From: Saccharina japonica
Taxonomy: Eukaryota; Sar; Phaeophyceae; Laminariales; Laminariaceae
Reading direction: 5' to 3'
Length of the DNA stretch: 64,000 nt
NCBI GenBank assembly: GCA_008828725.1
Contig: MEHQ01002123.1
Coordinates: forward strand, 704,887-768,886
The position numbers were made by a program, and so were the translations under genes. Positions 37,601 through 48,245 of this stretch are shown in pieces (position 1 is the stretch's first letter; every line of letters begins with the position of its first letter). The notes under the pieces are model-generated. The model did no database searches, had not been told where the DNA came from, and saw nothing but the letters and a program-made list of their open reading frames with translations.

Positions 37601-40600
37601 CAAACAGAACCATCGCCACCCACATCATCTCCAGTTAGTTGTCCAACTCTTCATTTTTACCTGTAGTAATACGCGATGCTAGCTTCAAAGCAGCCCCTTA
37701 TCCCTTGTCCTAAGCCTTGTCTATTCTTCCAAATATATTCATGTATACTGTAGCAATACCCTCGTTTGTTTCTGTTGTATACGTTATATACGTACACAAG
37801 CCTGCAGTGAAATGATCGCCTTTACGGGTGTAAAGAAGGACATGCATGCTGTGTGACGTATTCGACATGGCTCGATCATTACGTTAATCTGGGCACGTTC
37901 AAAATGAAAAGCAACCTTGCACGGATGCGCGATACTGAACATTGTGCCACATTGTGCCGTGTCTGTTCAGCCGGACAGTCGAAATGGAGAGTTAGTGTAC
38001 TTCCAATGATAGTCGGCGCGAGCGGTTCTGTTCGAAGCCATTCTGGTAGTGTACCGTAGCTTACCTGGCGAGGATAAAGTCGGCATCTTGCGCCTCCGCC
38101 AACTCTAAGCCACAGCTCGACACGTACTGCACCAGCAGACAACGCGAGGCACACAGCATAGCACAAACACATGACCGTATAGCCGTACATCCCATTAGTT
38201 GCCCCCTCACGGAAAAACATGGACATTGGCCATTGGACAGGGGAAAGTGCGTGCATCGTACCGGGGAAAGCATGTACACCGCACATAGAGGCCGAAGGAT
38301 AAAGCAGGTACTGTAGCCCCCTTAGCGTGGAAATACGCACAGCACAGCTGCACGAAGTTTACTAAATGACGGACATCATCATCTGTAGTTACGCAGCGAA
38401 CAGGTCGTGCTTATTTCTTATTTCCACGCGCAGAGTGCTCCGTGCGCAAAAAACAAAACGATACACGACTGACTGAACTGTACTATCGTATATGTAGTGT
38501 TTACAACAATCCGAACAACCTACCAGTACTACACCCAGCACTGCATGAAGGCAGGCGTCTGGATCTCAATAAATAACCTCCCTGTGTGCAGGGGCTGTTG
38601 CGTTCACTGTGTAGACAACGGTCAGGCGATATATACCGTCCTTCCACGATAAATATTCATAGCCACCTCGAGGTCGTCATCTCCGTTGCCAAAGACCAGG
38701 CACTTGGTGCCAAGAGACTTGAACGGCTCTTTCTCCCTCTGAAGCAGGCCCTCCCACGCAATCTCTCCGCTCGTGATAACATCCAGGATGCTGTCCTGGG
38801 GTGAATGTTTCGGTTTGTTTCGTTTCGTGTGGTTTCGGTTTGTTACGTTTTGTGTGGTTTCGGTTCGTGTTGTTTCAGTGAGAAAGCGGTGTGAGCGAGA
38901 CCCGCCAGTGCGTGCCTGACTTGAAGGGCAAACACAACAAAGGTTTCGCGAGTTTACGGCAGAAAAACTTATTTGGCACATCTGCCCCTTTTCTAAAAGT
39001 GCTACCAGGTACATACCAGAGCATCCCTCCCTCATCTAACCCTCACGTGGCCATAGTGATGGCACAAACTGTAGCCTAACAGACACAAGCGAAAGCCGTG
39101 AAAAAACAACGGACAAGATGCACAAGTGATCTCCTTGTTGCACTGTTTCGTAGATGCGAACGTCTGAGTAGGCCCAGCTGAAACGCAGTGCGTTCGCTAT
39201 CGTGGCCAGCCGCACGCCACGGTAAACACAATATGGCAAAATGCTATGGTAAAATACTATGGTATGGTAAAAAGGCTTGACGCCTGGTACGGTAGGGGTA
39301 TGATACAGCACCTCGTTTTTCTGAGATATTGTTTTTCACTTGATTATATTGATTAAAGTATAGGACCTCTATATATCTAACCCCAAAACTGTTTTTGAGA
39401 AAAGCTCAAGGTGCAACCCGACTGTTAATACGTAGGTGTATCCGAAAAAATAGTGTGCAACTCTACTGGTATTCCCATGATATTCCTTTGGGATTCCAAT
39501 CGTATTCCAATGGTATTGGAATGATCCTAGTAATAGTATTGATATTGATATTGCGTAGAGTAGCTCGGTGAGTCAGAAACATTGCCTCAGAAGGAAAAAA
39601 AAGTGCTAGATACTATACTATATATACTATACACTATATACTATATAAACTATATACACTACATACACTATATACCCCTATCGTACCCACGGTCGTATAT
39701 TCAACACTGTATTATAGTACAAAACTGCTTGTAGTAAACACACACCCTACACTTTACTTCGCAAAACGTTCGCTCGCCATCGCCGACTCGAACGCACGGC
39801 GGATATAACATCCACCACCACAACCGGTGTACGCATACATATATATATACCTGGTATAGGTATACAGACATACTATATATCAGCGAATACTTTCTTCGTG
39901 CACAGCCAGGTAAACATTCCAGTGCTGCAGAAAAACAAAGGATATTATTTCCATCGGTGGCTGCCGCAGAGGTTGGCGCAAGGTACAGTAGCCGCGTGGC
40001 ACAGTCTGGACGTTGCATAGTCCAGCGGTTGTCGCTCTATGAATATGATAAAGTGAACAGCCTTCGCCGCGACATCCCTGCTATTCATAACTTAACATTG
40101 CAATACGAGCAGTAGAATACTTGTAGCAAGTATAATAATGCTATTACCACAACATAATAAAAAGGTTAAAAAGGTTGCAGTAAGCATAGAGTGTGGGTCC
40201 TCACCGTAGAAAAACCCATCCTCTCTAGATTCCGGAGAGCAGCGCCCTTCCTTTTGGAGGAGTTGCTCAACAGCACCTGCCACACAATAGCGTACGCGCG
40301 AAACAACGGAACGATTCACACGGGCAGTCAGCGCTTAAAACCACATGTCACTTGGGTCACGTGTCCTGTGTCACGCATGTCACACGCGACGCTGAAAGGT
40401 CCCTCCTACCTGTTATATACCAGAAGATGTGCCAGACGTTAGGCCAGCACGGACTATATGGTAGAGAAAAGAGGCCCCTTTGCAAAATTTCCGGTGAGAC
40501 AACAACGGCATGCTCCAACTTACAGCACCGACAGGCGCCATGTGTCTGATGGCGATGCGATTGTGCTCATCAAAGTCTACCAGGGCAGAGCAAAGCCGCG

Positions 40601-43600
40601 TGCTGTGTGAGAGGTCAACGCGATGCACGTGGGTGGTGGGGCGCTCTTGCTCTTGAAAGACGCGGTGCGGTGTCCTTCAGAACATATGCATGTTTAATAG
40701 GTTGAGCCCGGCTAGCAGTGCAAAGTGCACCAAGGTAACGAAAACGGGGGGGGTGTTTTCCCTCTAGCACCGTCAAACATGGTGGTAACGCAAAATACAC
40801 ATACTGAATCCGCTGAACAGGCATTTCAAACGCCGCCCATAGAAGGTAAAATGCTGTTTTAGTATGGGCCGAACGCACTCGCAGACAGCTCCACGGCACG
40901 CTGTGCCCTACGGCAGCTGTACTGCCTGACGAGAGAAGCCACCTCCCGCCCTCCGCTATTTGTCGGGAGCGTCTTCTGCTCAGAATTACCTGTAGCTGCC
41001 GCAATATCAGGGTAATGGCAGAGCTATATGACTAAAATGATGCTTTACCAATACAGAATGACTAACGTGATGTAATAATGACTAAAGCGATGCTGTAAGA
41101 TTCAAGGCATCTACCAGGTATATGCAAAGGTATAGCTGTAGGCAATGCAGGACGAACAATTCCAAATAGGCAGCTACACCACGATAGACAGCAAGGTCTG
41201 CAAGCACGTACAATCTTCTTGCCAGCTTCTGCGAGGCGGTCGATGCATTCCACGGCCCCAGGATAAGCCACCTTGCCGTCGTGCATCACGCCCCATTGGT
41301 CTGTATAGTATCGCCACAGTGCACGGCAAGGTACAAGGTGCAGCAGTCAGTACAGCACAAGGCACAAGGTACAGCAGTCAGTACAACAGTCATGATATAC
41401 ACAGTCAATACAAAAGGTAACGTTTGCCGTATACCCTGGTAGTCTCCAGCACCACATTGCTGTCATCTGAGATACGACGCCATAATGGGGTGCACTGCAG
41501 TAGTACTGTGCGCGTGTTGACTGCTGATGCCTACCTGGCACTTGGTACCCTCGGCTGGTAGGTACCCTCCGTGGGTCTTTTCTTGGCAAGTTTGAAGGTC
41601 GCTCTAACAAGCAGGAAGACTACTGTACATACAAACCAGTATCCAACCGACAGTAGTTCACTATATTATTTTCCTGCTGTTACTACTTCTTTTTTATCGT
41701 CACTTTTACTTTCCATCTCAACTACTGTAGTACATAGCACATACGACCTTTTATCCTCAGCAATTTTCTCGACAAGCGGTGGTCACAGGTGTGTTCCCTT
41801 CTTTCCCCCGGTACAAACATGCCTTCACTTTTATAGCGCATACAGTATATCCATAGGGTTCAGCATTCCCACACTGCTCGTCGATTTTTATCGATTTTCG
41901 CTAACTCGCGCTCTCGCGCTTTCCGCTACTCAATTTTAAGCAAGAAAAAAACCCTACGAGCATGTGCACTCGGTGAGAATTGAACCTACGTAATTAATTT
42001 TGTCAGGCACGAGGGTAACCTACCAAGCCGCCGGGGACGCCGGCTTCTACAATAATACTGTGGGTGGCAGGTCCTCGTCGGACCGTCGTGCGGATATCAC
42101 AGAGATTCGCACGAAAAGTTGGAAGGGAAGTCGTACCGGTGTCACCTACTGTAGGCCATATACTCGTAGATGTTTGTCTCTTGATAATGTCTTAACAAAT
42201 ATTTGGAAGCGGGTATGCCAGGATCTTGTCGGTGAGATAATCGGTACACTATCTTGTCGACGGGCAAGTAATAACTGGTTGTGATGATGTCCCGAGGTTA
42301 CCTGAATACTTGATGAGAGGCCACCCTCCCTCATCAATCATTATTCTACCTTCCTTGGCGAGAGCAGCCGTATCTGCTCTGCTCTCAAAAGCCTGGCGTG
42401 TACTCCACGCTACACCTACAAGAGAGATAAGTGCTACAGTCGCAAGTCGAACCGGGGCTCATACCCTCATATGGCTTCGCCGGCAGGACGACGGAACGCT
42501 TTGATTATCGAACCGATGAGTTTCCACGAGCTCACTATGCTCGTCTGGATAGAGGAGATCCCGGCGGGAATTGTTACGCTCCACGAAGCGCAAGCCCCAC
42601 CCATATCGCTTGCCTCTGCTCGGCTGGCGGTACAGGGCAGAGGCAGGCGATAACGATGGTGGTGCCCGTCCTTCTTAAACTCAACAACGCTTGGCATGGT
42701 CTCCTCCGTCCAGAGGAGCATAGCGAGCTCGTGGGGCCTCATCGGTTCGAGAACATCATCGTTTAGCTCCACTACGCTGCAAAGGCCACTTTCCCGATTT
42801 TTCGTACGCGCATGACCCCTGCCAAATTTAATTTTCCAACTCTTCTTGGACCAGGGCGCAAAAGTGATTTCCGGTAAAGTAAATAGTTCCCCTAGCGTTT
42901 CCAAAGAAATCGATACATTGTTCTAGTAATTTGGCAGGCGTTTCTTAGAACAGCGTTGTCCAGCTCGCATAAAAGAACAGTTGTCACGGACGGCTTCCCC
43001 TTGTTGATGCGATCATTTCGACACGTCTAGCGTCGAATTATTCGACGTTTTGACCGATGTATAGCCTCAATAAGAACCATATGGGTTTTAGTATTGACCT
43101 ATTAAATCCCTATGCAACGACGCCCTCGCAAGTAATACGAATACTTCCTATATCTCACGAACTACAGCTCGCACGCCAAAAAAAAATTCTCACCGATGTG
43201 TTCCCTTTGCTGATGCGATCACATGGGTATGCTTTGCGTTTTGATTTTCTGTGTATTCATGGTTATACTGCCCGAAGATGGAATGCTACGCTTTTATTTG
43301 GAACCAGCTCGCAGGTTCTCCAGTTTAACGCATTCGAACATTGGGGGGCGATGTGGGTGACAGGTCCTTGCCCAACCGTCCCGTGGATAGAGCTTCTCAT
43401 AAAGACCCCCCACGGAGGTCGTACCGGTTTCACCTACAGTAGGTCCTATATATGGGTATTTGTCTCTTTTTTGTACTACTTTTGTGGAAGCGGGTATTCG
43501 AAATCTTTTCCGTGAGATTATCTGCCAGTATACAATGTATCGCCGACGGGCAAGTAATGAGCGATGATGCCCCGCGCTCATATTAGGCGTGTTTTAGGGC

Positions 43601-46600
43601 GTGTCTTAACCCCCTCCAAGGAGCATTGGAACGAACCGAATGTAACATTATTCGCCAGATGAATGGGTGCTGATCAGATAGGCAAAGCGAATGGGTTCAG
43701 GGCAGCCCGAGGAAAGCAGTTGTCTACTGTAGCTATATAATAATATATATAGGAAGAGGAAGAGGAAGTGTTGGACCCATTTTTCTTGTTTAGGAGGACC
43801 GACGGCCTGATCGACCACATTGTTTGACTTTCGAGCTTACTTCCGAAAGTTTTCACGAAAGTATTTTTTTACTTTCATGGAAGTAAATTTTACTTCCACG
43901 ATTTTGTTTTACTTTCGTGGAAGAAAAAAATACTTCCATTTTACTGCCACGATATTTTTTTTTACTTCCATGGAAGTTAAGTATTCACTTCCATGGAAGT
44001 TAAGTATTTACTTCCACATGCAAGTCAATTTTACTTCCACGAAAGTTTTTTTACCTCCATGGAAGCAAAATTCCACGGAAGTTTTGTATATCCATGTGAT
44101 TAAATTGGAATTAAATTAAAGTGTTACTTCCATGGAAGTAAAACATATGGAAGCGAGGGCATGAAATAACCCCCTGCTCCCCGTTGGTACACCCTCCCAC
44201 CCAAAGTGGGCCCATCCCGATTACAAACTGGATACTAAAGGCCGTGTAGCGCGCAGAGCGGAACCACACTACAGTAGACTTGTCTGGTGGCCGAAGGCCC
44301 TCGTCCAACGGAAACTTCCACGGAACCATGGGAGTGTTTGTACTTCCAAAAGTAAATACGGTTACTCCCATGAAAGTTTCCACATAAGTCAATTTTCTTC
44401 CATGAAGGTTTTTTTCAACTTCATGAAAGTAACATTCAACTTCCATGAAAGTAAAAATACTTCAAATTTAACTTCCATTAAAGCAAATTTAGTAATTTTT
44501 TACTTCCATGACAGTAAAAGGAAAGACAAGTAATGTCGTAGACCCGGCGAGGCCCAGGATACTGCATGGATCCGATGGATCCGAACATCTTTTTTGGGGG
44601 AATTTGACAAAAAGGGGGACACCCTCCATATATCGTGACTAAAGGGGGGACACTACAAAGCACCGGCGGCGAGGTTCTCGTTACAGAGGTGGTCGTCAAC
44701 AACAATCCAACGGCCCAGCGCATTCACGGTATACTCATAGTCATTTATTAACCATCACTGTGACCGAACAGCCCAAAAGCTTGCGGCCTGGGTACAATGG
44801 GACCCTCCTTTCCACTCCACCATGGTACGTGCCTGATTTACGCGTATACGTATACGGCGGTACCGGTACTACTACATATACGTACAGCAGCAGTACTATC
44901 CTTTGGTACATATTTACGTGTATATTTACGCATGATATGTATAGGTGCATATGTATGTGCCCTGATTCCTATTTTTATATTTTTCTTGTTTGAGGAGTAC
45001 CATATGCTTCGCTTGGGCTTCTCCTATTATGATGTGTACGATTGTTAGTACTCGTATATATTGCTGCACGCATTGTTTCGTTTATTCGTGTTTTTGTGAG
45101 GTATTCTTCCACTTCAGTTATTGCAGCTTGGCTTGCGACCACTGAGTAAATGTTTGCCAATGACATCAAGAGTAGTAGTAGAGCATGCATGCATACTGTA
45201 GTACTATACAGCAGTGTTCTCGGAGAACCGAGTTCATTTTCCCGAGTACTGAAAATAGCCTCTCTGGAGAATACCTGAGTACTGGCGCCCTAAAAATACT
45301 GTGAGCACCGGAAGCATGATGAGTAGTACTGAGGACCTAAAGTCCTGCGAGCACTGGGGGTATGAGTCGTACTGAACATCGAGCGCAAGCAGTGCCCACT
45401 TTGTAGAAGTTCCGTTGTGGTTGTGCTGGTCGCGTTGTGATTTGTGTGGGCCACAGGGCACAGGACGCCAACCAATGTAATTCATTGGTCTGCAGTTTGC
45501 AGGGCCACACCTGCACACCACGATCCTGAACCAGATGTGCATGTCACAGGACCCGCTCTAATGATGGTATGCACAGGCAGTACGCACGAAATCAACCGGT
45601 GTGGTGTATGCACATCACGTACGCTGATTGCTGATGCTGATATGCTAGCCACGGCAGACTGGGTATAGGCCGTTGGTATTTCCGACGTTGGACGTTGTCT
45701 GTTCGGCGTGCCACAGCAACCAAAACATAGAGTGGTCCCCTACCAGTGGTCTTTTTGACCCAGTAAGGGGTACATCTATCCGCAACGTGCCAAAAAGGGG
45801 GAACGTTACGGCAAAAAGGGGGACTTCCCGAACTTAGTAGAGGCAACGGGGGATACCCTCGCGTAATCATGCCAAAAAGGGGGGGTATGCTCACACACCC
45901 TCTCGTTCACCCGCTACACATATAGTAAAAACAAAACACTGGATGGTTGGGAGATGCCATGGGAAAATGGCAAACGCATCAGGTTTTGATTTTAAGTCGA
46001 TTTTACAGAGTACATGGCCGTATTTTTTTTATTTTTTTTTTTCCCCATCCCATTTATTATCTTCGCCCTTCCTTTCTTTCTCCTCCCTAGTCGTAACTCA
46101 GATTCGGGGTCACAAAGTAGGCTCCTCTCCCTCCTCCCGCACTACGGTTCTTGCTTTGCATTTTTAACTCGAGAAGACTTCAGCCTTTTCTTCCCTCGTC
46201 GACTCGCATCGAATTGTGCCTACCCACGCTACTTTTAATAGGCGCTCTCAGCAGTTGGTTCCGTTTTTTATTTATTTTTGCAAATAAACTCAAGAGTCCG
46301 ACCCAAGTGAGATTCGAACTCCAGACATCAACGTTTAGAAGCGTTCGAGGTTACCACTATTAGTAGACCATCGGGACGACCGACTGTACCCGGCGGCGAA
46401 AACCAATGTCCCCCTTTTAGTCACGATATATGGGGGGTGTCCCCCTTTTTGTCAAATGCCCTTTTTTCATAGGAAATAGGAACGGAACGAACGACCACGA
46501 ACAGCACGAACAGCCTCGTTTCGTTCAGAGATGGCTCTCGGCTTCGTGAGAACCGGGTACCCGGAGGCCGGTACCCGGAACCGTCGGTACCGGAACCGTA

Positions 46601-47811
46601 CCGGTTCCGTTTTTATTACCCGCGGTACTGGGTACCCCGGGTACCCGGGTACCCGTTAGTTACGCTCCACGGAGCTTCCGATAGACGGGACACGGGCCTC
46701 GCAACCACTGGCGCACAGCGCACAGCGCACAGCATACCCTACCTACCTTCACACAACACGCCATACACACACAGTAATTAGACCAATGATCAATGTCTAG
46801 CAAAATGTACATGTAACCCCGGGTACCCGGGTACCCGCGGTACTGGAGAATTCGCACAGCCTCCTCTCTTTCGCATTTGTATTCTTCGAGAGAGACGAAA
46901 TGAAGTCTTGTCCTCCCACCTTCCGCCTCACCACGCCTCACCACCCCGCCTGAGGACCGTGCACGCCGCTCAAACACAAGAGTGGAGCAAAATGTACATG
47001 TAACCCCGGGTACCCGGGTACCCGGGACGGTACTGGTCAAATCCCACCCCAGGCGGTACTGGTTCCGGTTCCAATTTTTGAAGCCGGGAGCCATCTCTAG
47101 TTTCGTTCCATTCGTTCCACATGCTCTTTGCAAGGGGTTTAGGCACGCCCTCATATCATGCAGTACCTAATACCACCTACTGCTGCTGTACTGTTGTACC
47201 ACTACCACTGCTGCACCACTATACTCTCGTACATACCAGGTACACGAGTACTGCTGTACCAGGCACCAGGTAGGAGAATGCACTGTACTGGTATCATATG
47301 CAGCACGATACCTGGTATACCCTCTGGTATACTCTTACTCCTATCGTACATACGTACATACTGTTATAATACACCTGGTCGTCGTACGTACGTACTGGTT
47401 TTGGAGCGCAACTGTCTTGTGTTACTGCGACTGCAAATGCACTGCTACTGCTACAACCTTCTCGTATGAACGGGGAAGACACTCAAGCTGATCGAATCTG
47501 GGAAGACACACACTGCTGTGATGGTTAACACGCACAGAGAATTCACCTATCAGGAAGGAATCGTACTGTGACACCACTTCACCGAGGCCTTGCACTGCTG
47601 ATGCTGTTCTTGCTGCCTGCAGAGGTAGAGCGTCAGCAACAGCATCTCGACCAATGGGAGTTGAATGTCCAAGCTCTGTTAGTGCAGACATTGCTGGCTG
47701 TGGCTGCCGGGGTAAATAATGCCCGGCCACAAAAGCTTCGGCCCAGGGGCAAAGGGTGAGGGACGCAAGCACCACAACCACCACCTGCGGCACGACAGAA
47801 GAGAACATCAA
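34328..47811 (-). CDS. Plastid-targeted class IIA HAD-family hydrolase (TIGR01459-like)
   Basis: Eight minus-strand exons: 47811-47547, 41300-41212, 40276-40205, 38795-38667, 38126-38065, 37000-36861, 36013-35880 and 34615-34328. All are GT-AG with consistent phases, giving 392 aa. The N-terminus is a signal peptide (FSSVVPQVVVVVLASLTLCP) then AEA|FVAG, an ASAFAP-type plastid motif. HAD motifs in order: I, YDSFLIDQWGVMHDG (nucleophile Asp split over intron 1); II, VLLSNSSKRK; the cap region with VITSGE and LVFGNGDDD; LVTNPDFLRPGTNDP; III Lys in VGKPHP; IV, GVGDSLPHD (GDxxxxD). The C-terminus PTHVVPAFRW matches the subfamily ending. Relatives are phosphatases of sugar- or nucleotide-type phosphates; the substrate is unknown. 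The exon 4 donor (gag|gtggct) is weak. The gene is head to head with the glycosyltransferase gene. Confidence 0.94.
34640..34672. repeat. 33-base G run (C run in the HAD gene sense)
   Basis: A pure mononucleotide tract. On the minus strand it is a C33 run ending 24 bases before the last-exon acceptor (tcttggcag|GAT), so it forms the polypyrimidine tract of that intron. Length is probably unstable and hard to sequence. Confidence 0.95.
36056..36112. repeat. GAGCATGGTTGCA tandem repeat
   Basis: Four 16-bp units (GCATGAGCATGGTTGC and variants) directly upstream of HAD exon 7 on the minus strand, within intron 6. Confidence 0.85.
38800..38880. repeat. TTTCGGTTTGTTTCGT repeat
   Basis: Three imperfect units of GTGGTTTCGGTTTGTTACGTT just upstream (in gene sense) of the HAD exon 4 acceptor, in intron 3. 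Confidence 0.8.
39604..39678. repeat. ACTATATACT-rich microsatellite
   Basis: AT-rich (ACTATATA) units in HAD intron 3. Simple repeat only. Confidence 0.85.
41940..42045 (-). repeat. Possible tRNA-like (SINE head) sequence
   Basis: The minus strand carries GGCGGCTTGGTAGGTTACC, then about 35 bases later a B-box-like GTAGGTTCAATTCTCACC. A full cloverleaf cannot be drawn and the downstream body does not match the other SINE family. It may be a second tRNA-derived SINE or chance. It lies in HAD intron 1. Confidence 0.35.
42060..42293. repeat. Diverged direct repeat, left copy
   Basis: Shares with 43352-43572, in order, the words GGCAGGTCCT, GGTCGTACCGGT.TCACCTAC, AGTAGG/TGTAGG, GTTTGTCTCTT, GGAAGCGGGTAT and CGACGGGCAAGTAAT plus a following GATGATG.CCC. 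Clearly related but many differences. It could be paired terminal repeats of an unrecognised element or two dispersed copies; identity is not settled. HAD intron 1. Confidence 0.7.
42509..42749. repeat. Inverted repeat inside HAD intron 1
   Basis: CGAACCGATGAG then CCACGAGCTC.CTATGCTC and TCTGGA..GAGGAGA at 42509-42574 is repeated as the reverse complement at 42690-42749. Both arms encode a similar peptide on opposite strands (EPM..HEL.ML.W.EE). A minus-strand frame of 145 codons spans the right arm. The source protein is not recognised. Confidence 0.7.
43352..43572. repeat. Diverged direct repeat, right copy
   Basis: Partner of 42060-42293. The two lie about 1.29 kb apart in the same orientation. 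A second, shorter repeated pair lies between them: CAGCTCGCA followed by a CTT.TGATGCGATCA block near 42970-43015 and 43170-43225. Confidence 0.7.
43840..44512. repeat. ACTTCCATGGAAGT palindrome array
   Basis: The palindromic core ACTTCCATGGAAGT and variants (ACTTCCACG, CATGGAAGTAA, ACTTTCATGGAAG) recurs every 15-40 bases for over 650 bp, with T- and A-rich spacers. A 200-bp interruption at 44150-44310 lacks the word. It uses the same vocabulary as the array at 262-560. HAD intron 1. Confidence 0.85.
44602..46456. mobile_element. Putative 1.85-kb element bounded by 50-bp inverted repeats
   Basis: TTTGACAAAAAGGGGGACAC followed by CC.CCATATATCGTGACTAAA at 44602 returns as its reverse complement at 46407-46456, differing at about 2 of 50 bases. 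Similar CAAAAAGGGGG words occur inside near 45791, 45815 and 45872. The interior contains a SINE (46021-46381) near the right end and no transposase frame. Likely a non-autonomous DNA element; the target duplication was not resolved. HAD intron 1. Confidence 0.6.
46021..46381 (-). mobile_element. tRNA-derived SINE, copy 2 (full length)
   Basis: Minus-strand head GATGGTCTACTAATAGTGG, B-box GGAGTTCGAATCT, body words shared with copy 1 (GCGTGGGTA.GCACAATTCGA, GAGTTACGACT) and an A-rich tail. About 360 bp. It has a longer head-body junction than copy 1. It lies just inside the right inverted repeat of the 44.6-46.5 kb element. Confidence 0.88.
46560..47045. repeat. GGTACCCGGGTACCC repeats
   Basis: Words of GGTACC/CCCGGG cluster at 46560-46660, 46800-46850 and 46988-47040. 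The last two share a direct repeat AGCAAAATGTACATGTAACC then CCGGGTACCCGGGTACCCG, 188 bp apart. Strongly palindromic, in HAD intron 1 near the first exon. Confidence 0.85.
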
Positions 47812-48245
47812 CCTTCTCTAAATGCGGGGACATGATGTTCAAAAATGGAGTTAGTATAGATGTCGGAAGCTTCATCAAATGGGCTACTCGCATATCAACG
47901 AAAAATCTGAAACCGTTTTCACGACGCGGAGGAACGAGCCACGAGGGCACGAAGACGAGCACGATTTCTGGGCTGCACGCCTTCAGCGATTGGTCTGCGC
48001 TGTTCCAGTTTCCAGGGGCAATTGGTCTGGTGCTGCTGATGATTGGTTGACTGGTAGGAGCGGCGCGACTTGTCACTTATGGACGAAACGGCATACCAGG
48101 TCCGTCAGTCCATTTGTTTTTTACGAGCTCGCACGAGGAGACGCGCAGTGAGTGCAGAGTGCAGCAACTGCTGCTGCTACTACTGCTGTGCGTCAGCATG
48201 GCGCCTCACTACTCACTTAGACTAGCATTCCCTGCTCAGCCTGCC
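47812..48245. promoter_or_regulatory. Shared divergent promoter region with three ATTGG (CCAAT) boxes
   Basis: This is the spacer between the HAD start codon (47811, minus) and the glycosyltransferase start (48246, plus; earlier in-frame Mets at 48198 and 48114 would shorten it). ATTGG occurs at 47989, 48021 and 48042, which is the CCAAT box read from the plus side, at 32 and 21 bp spacing. No clear TATA box was seen. The promoter role is inferred from position and motif. Confidence 0.6.
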
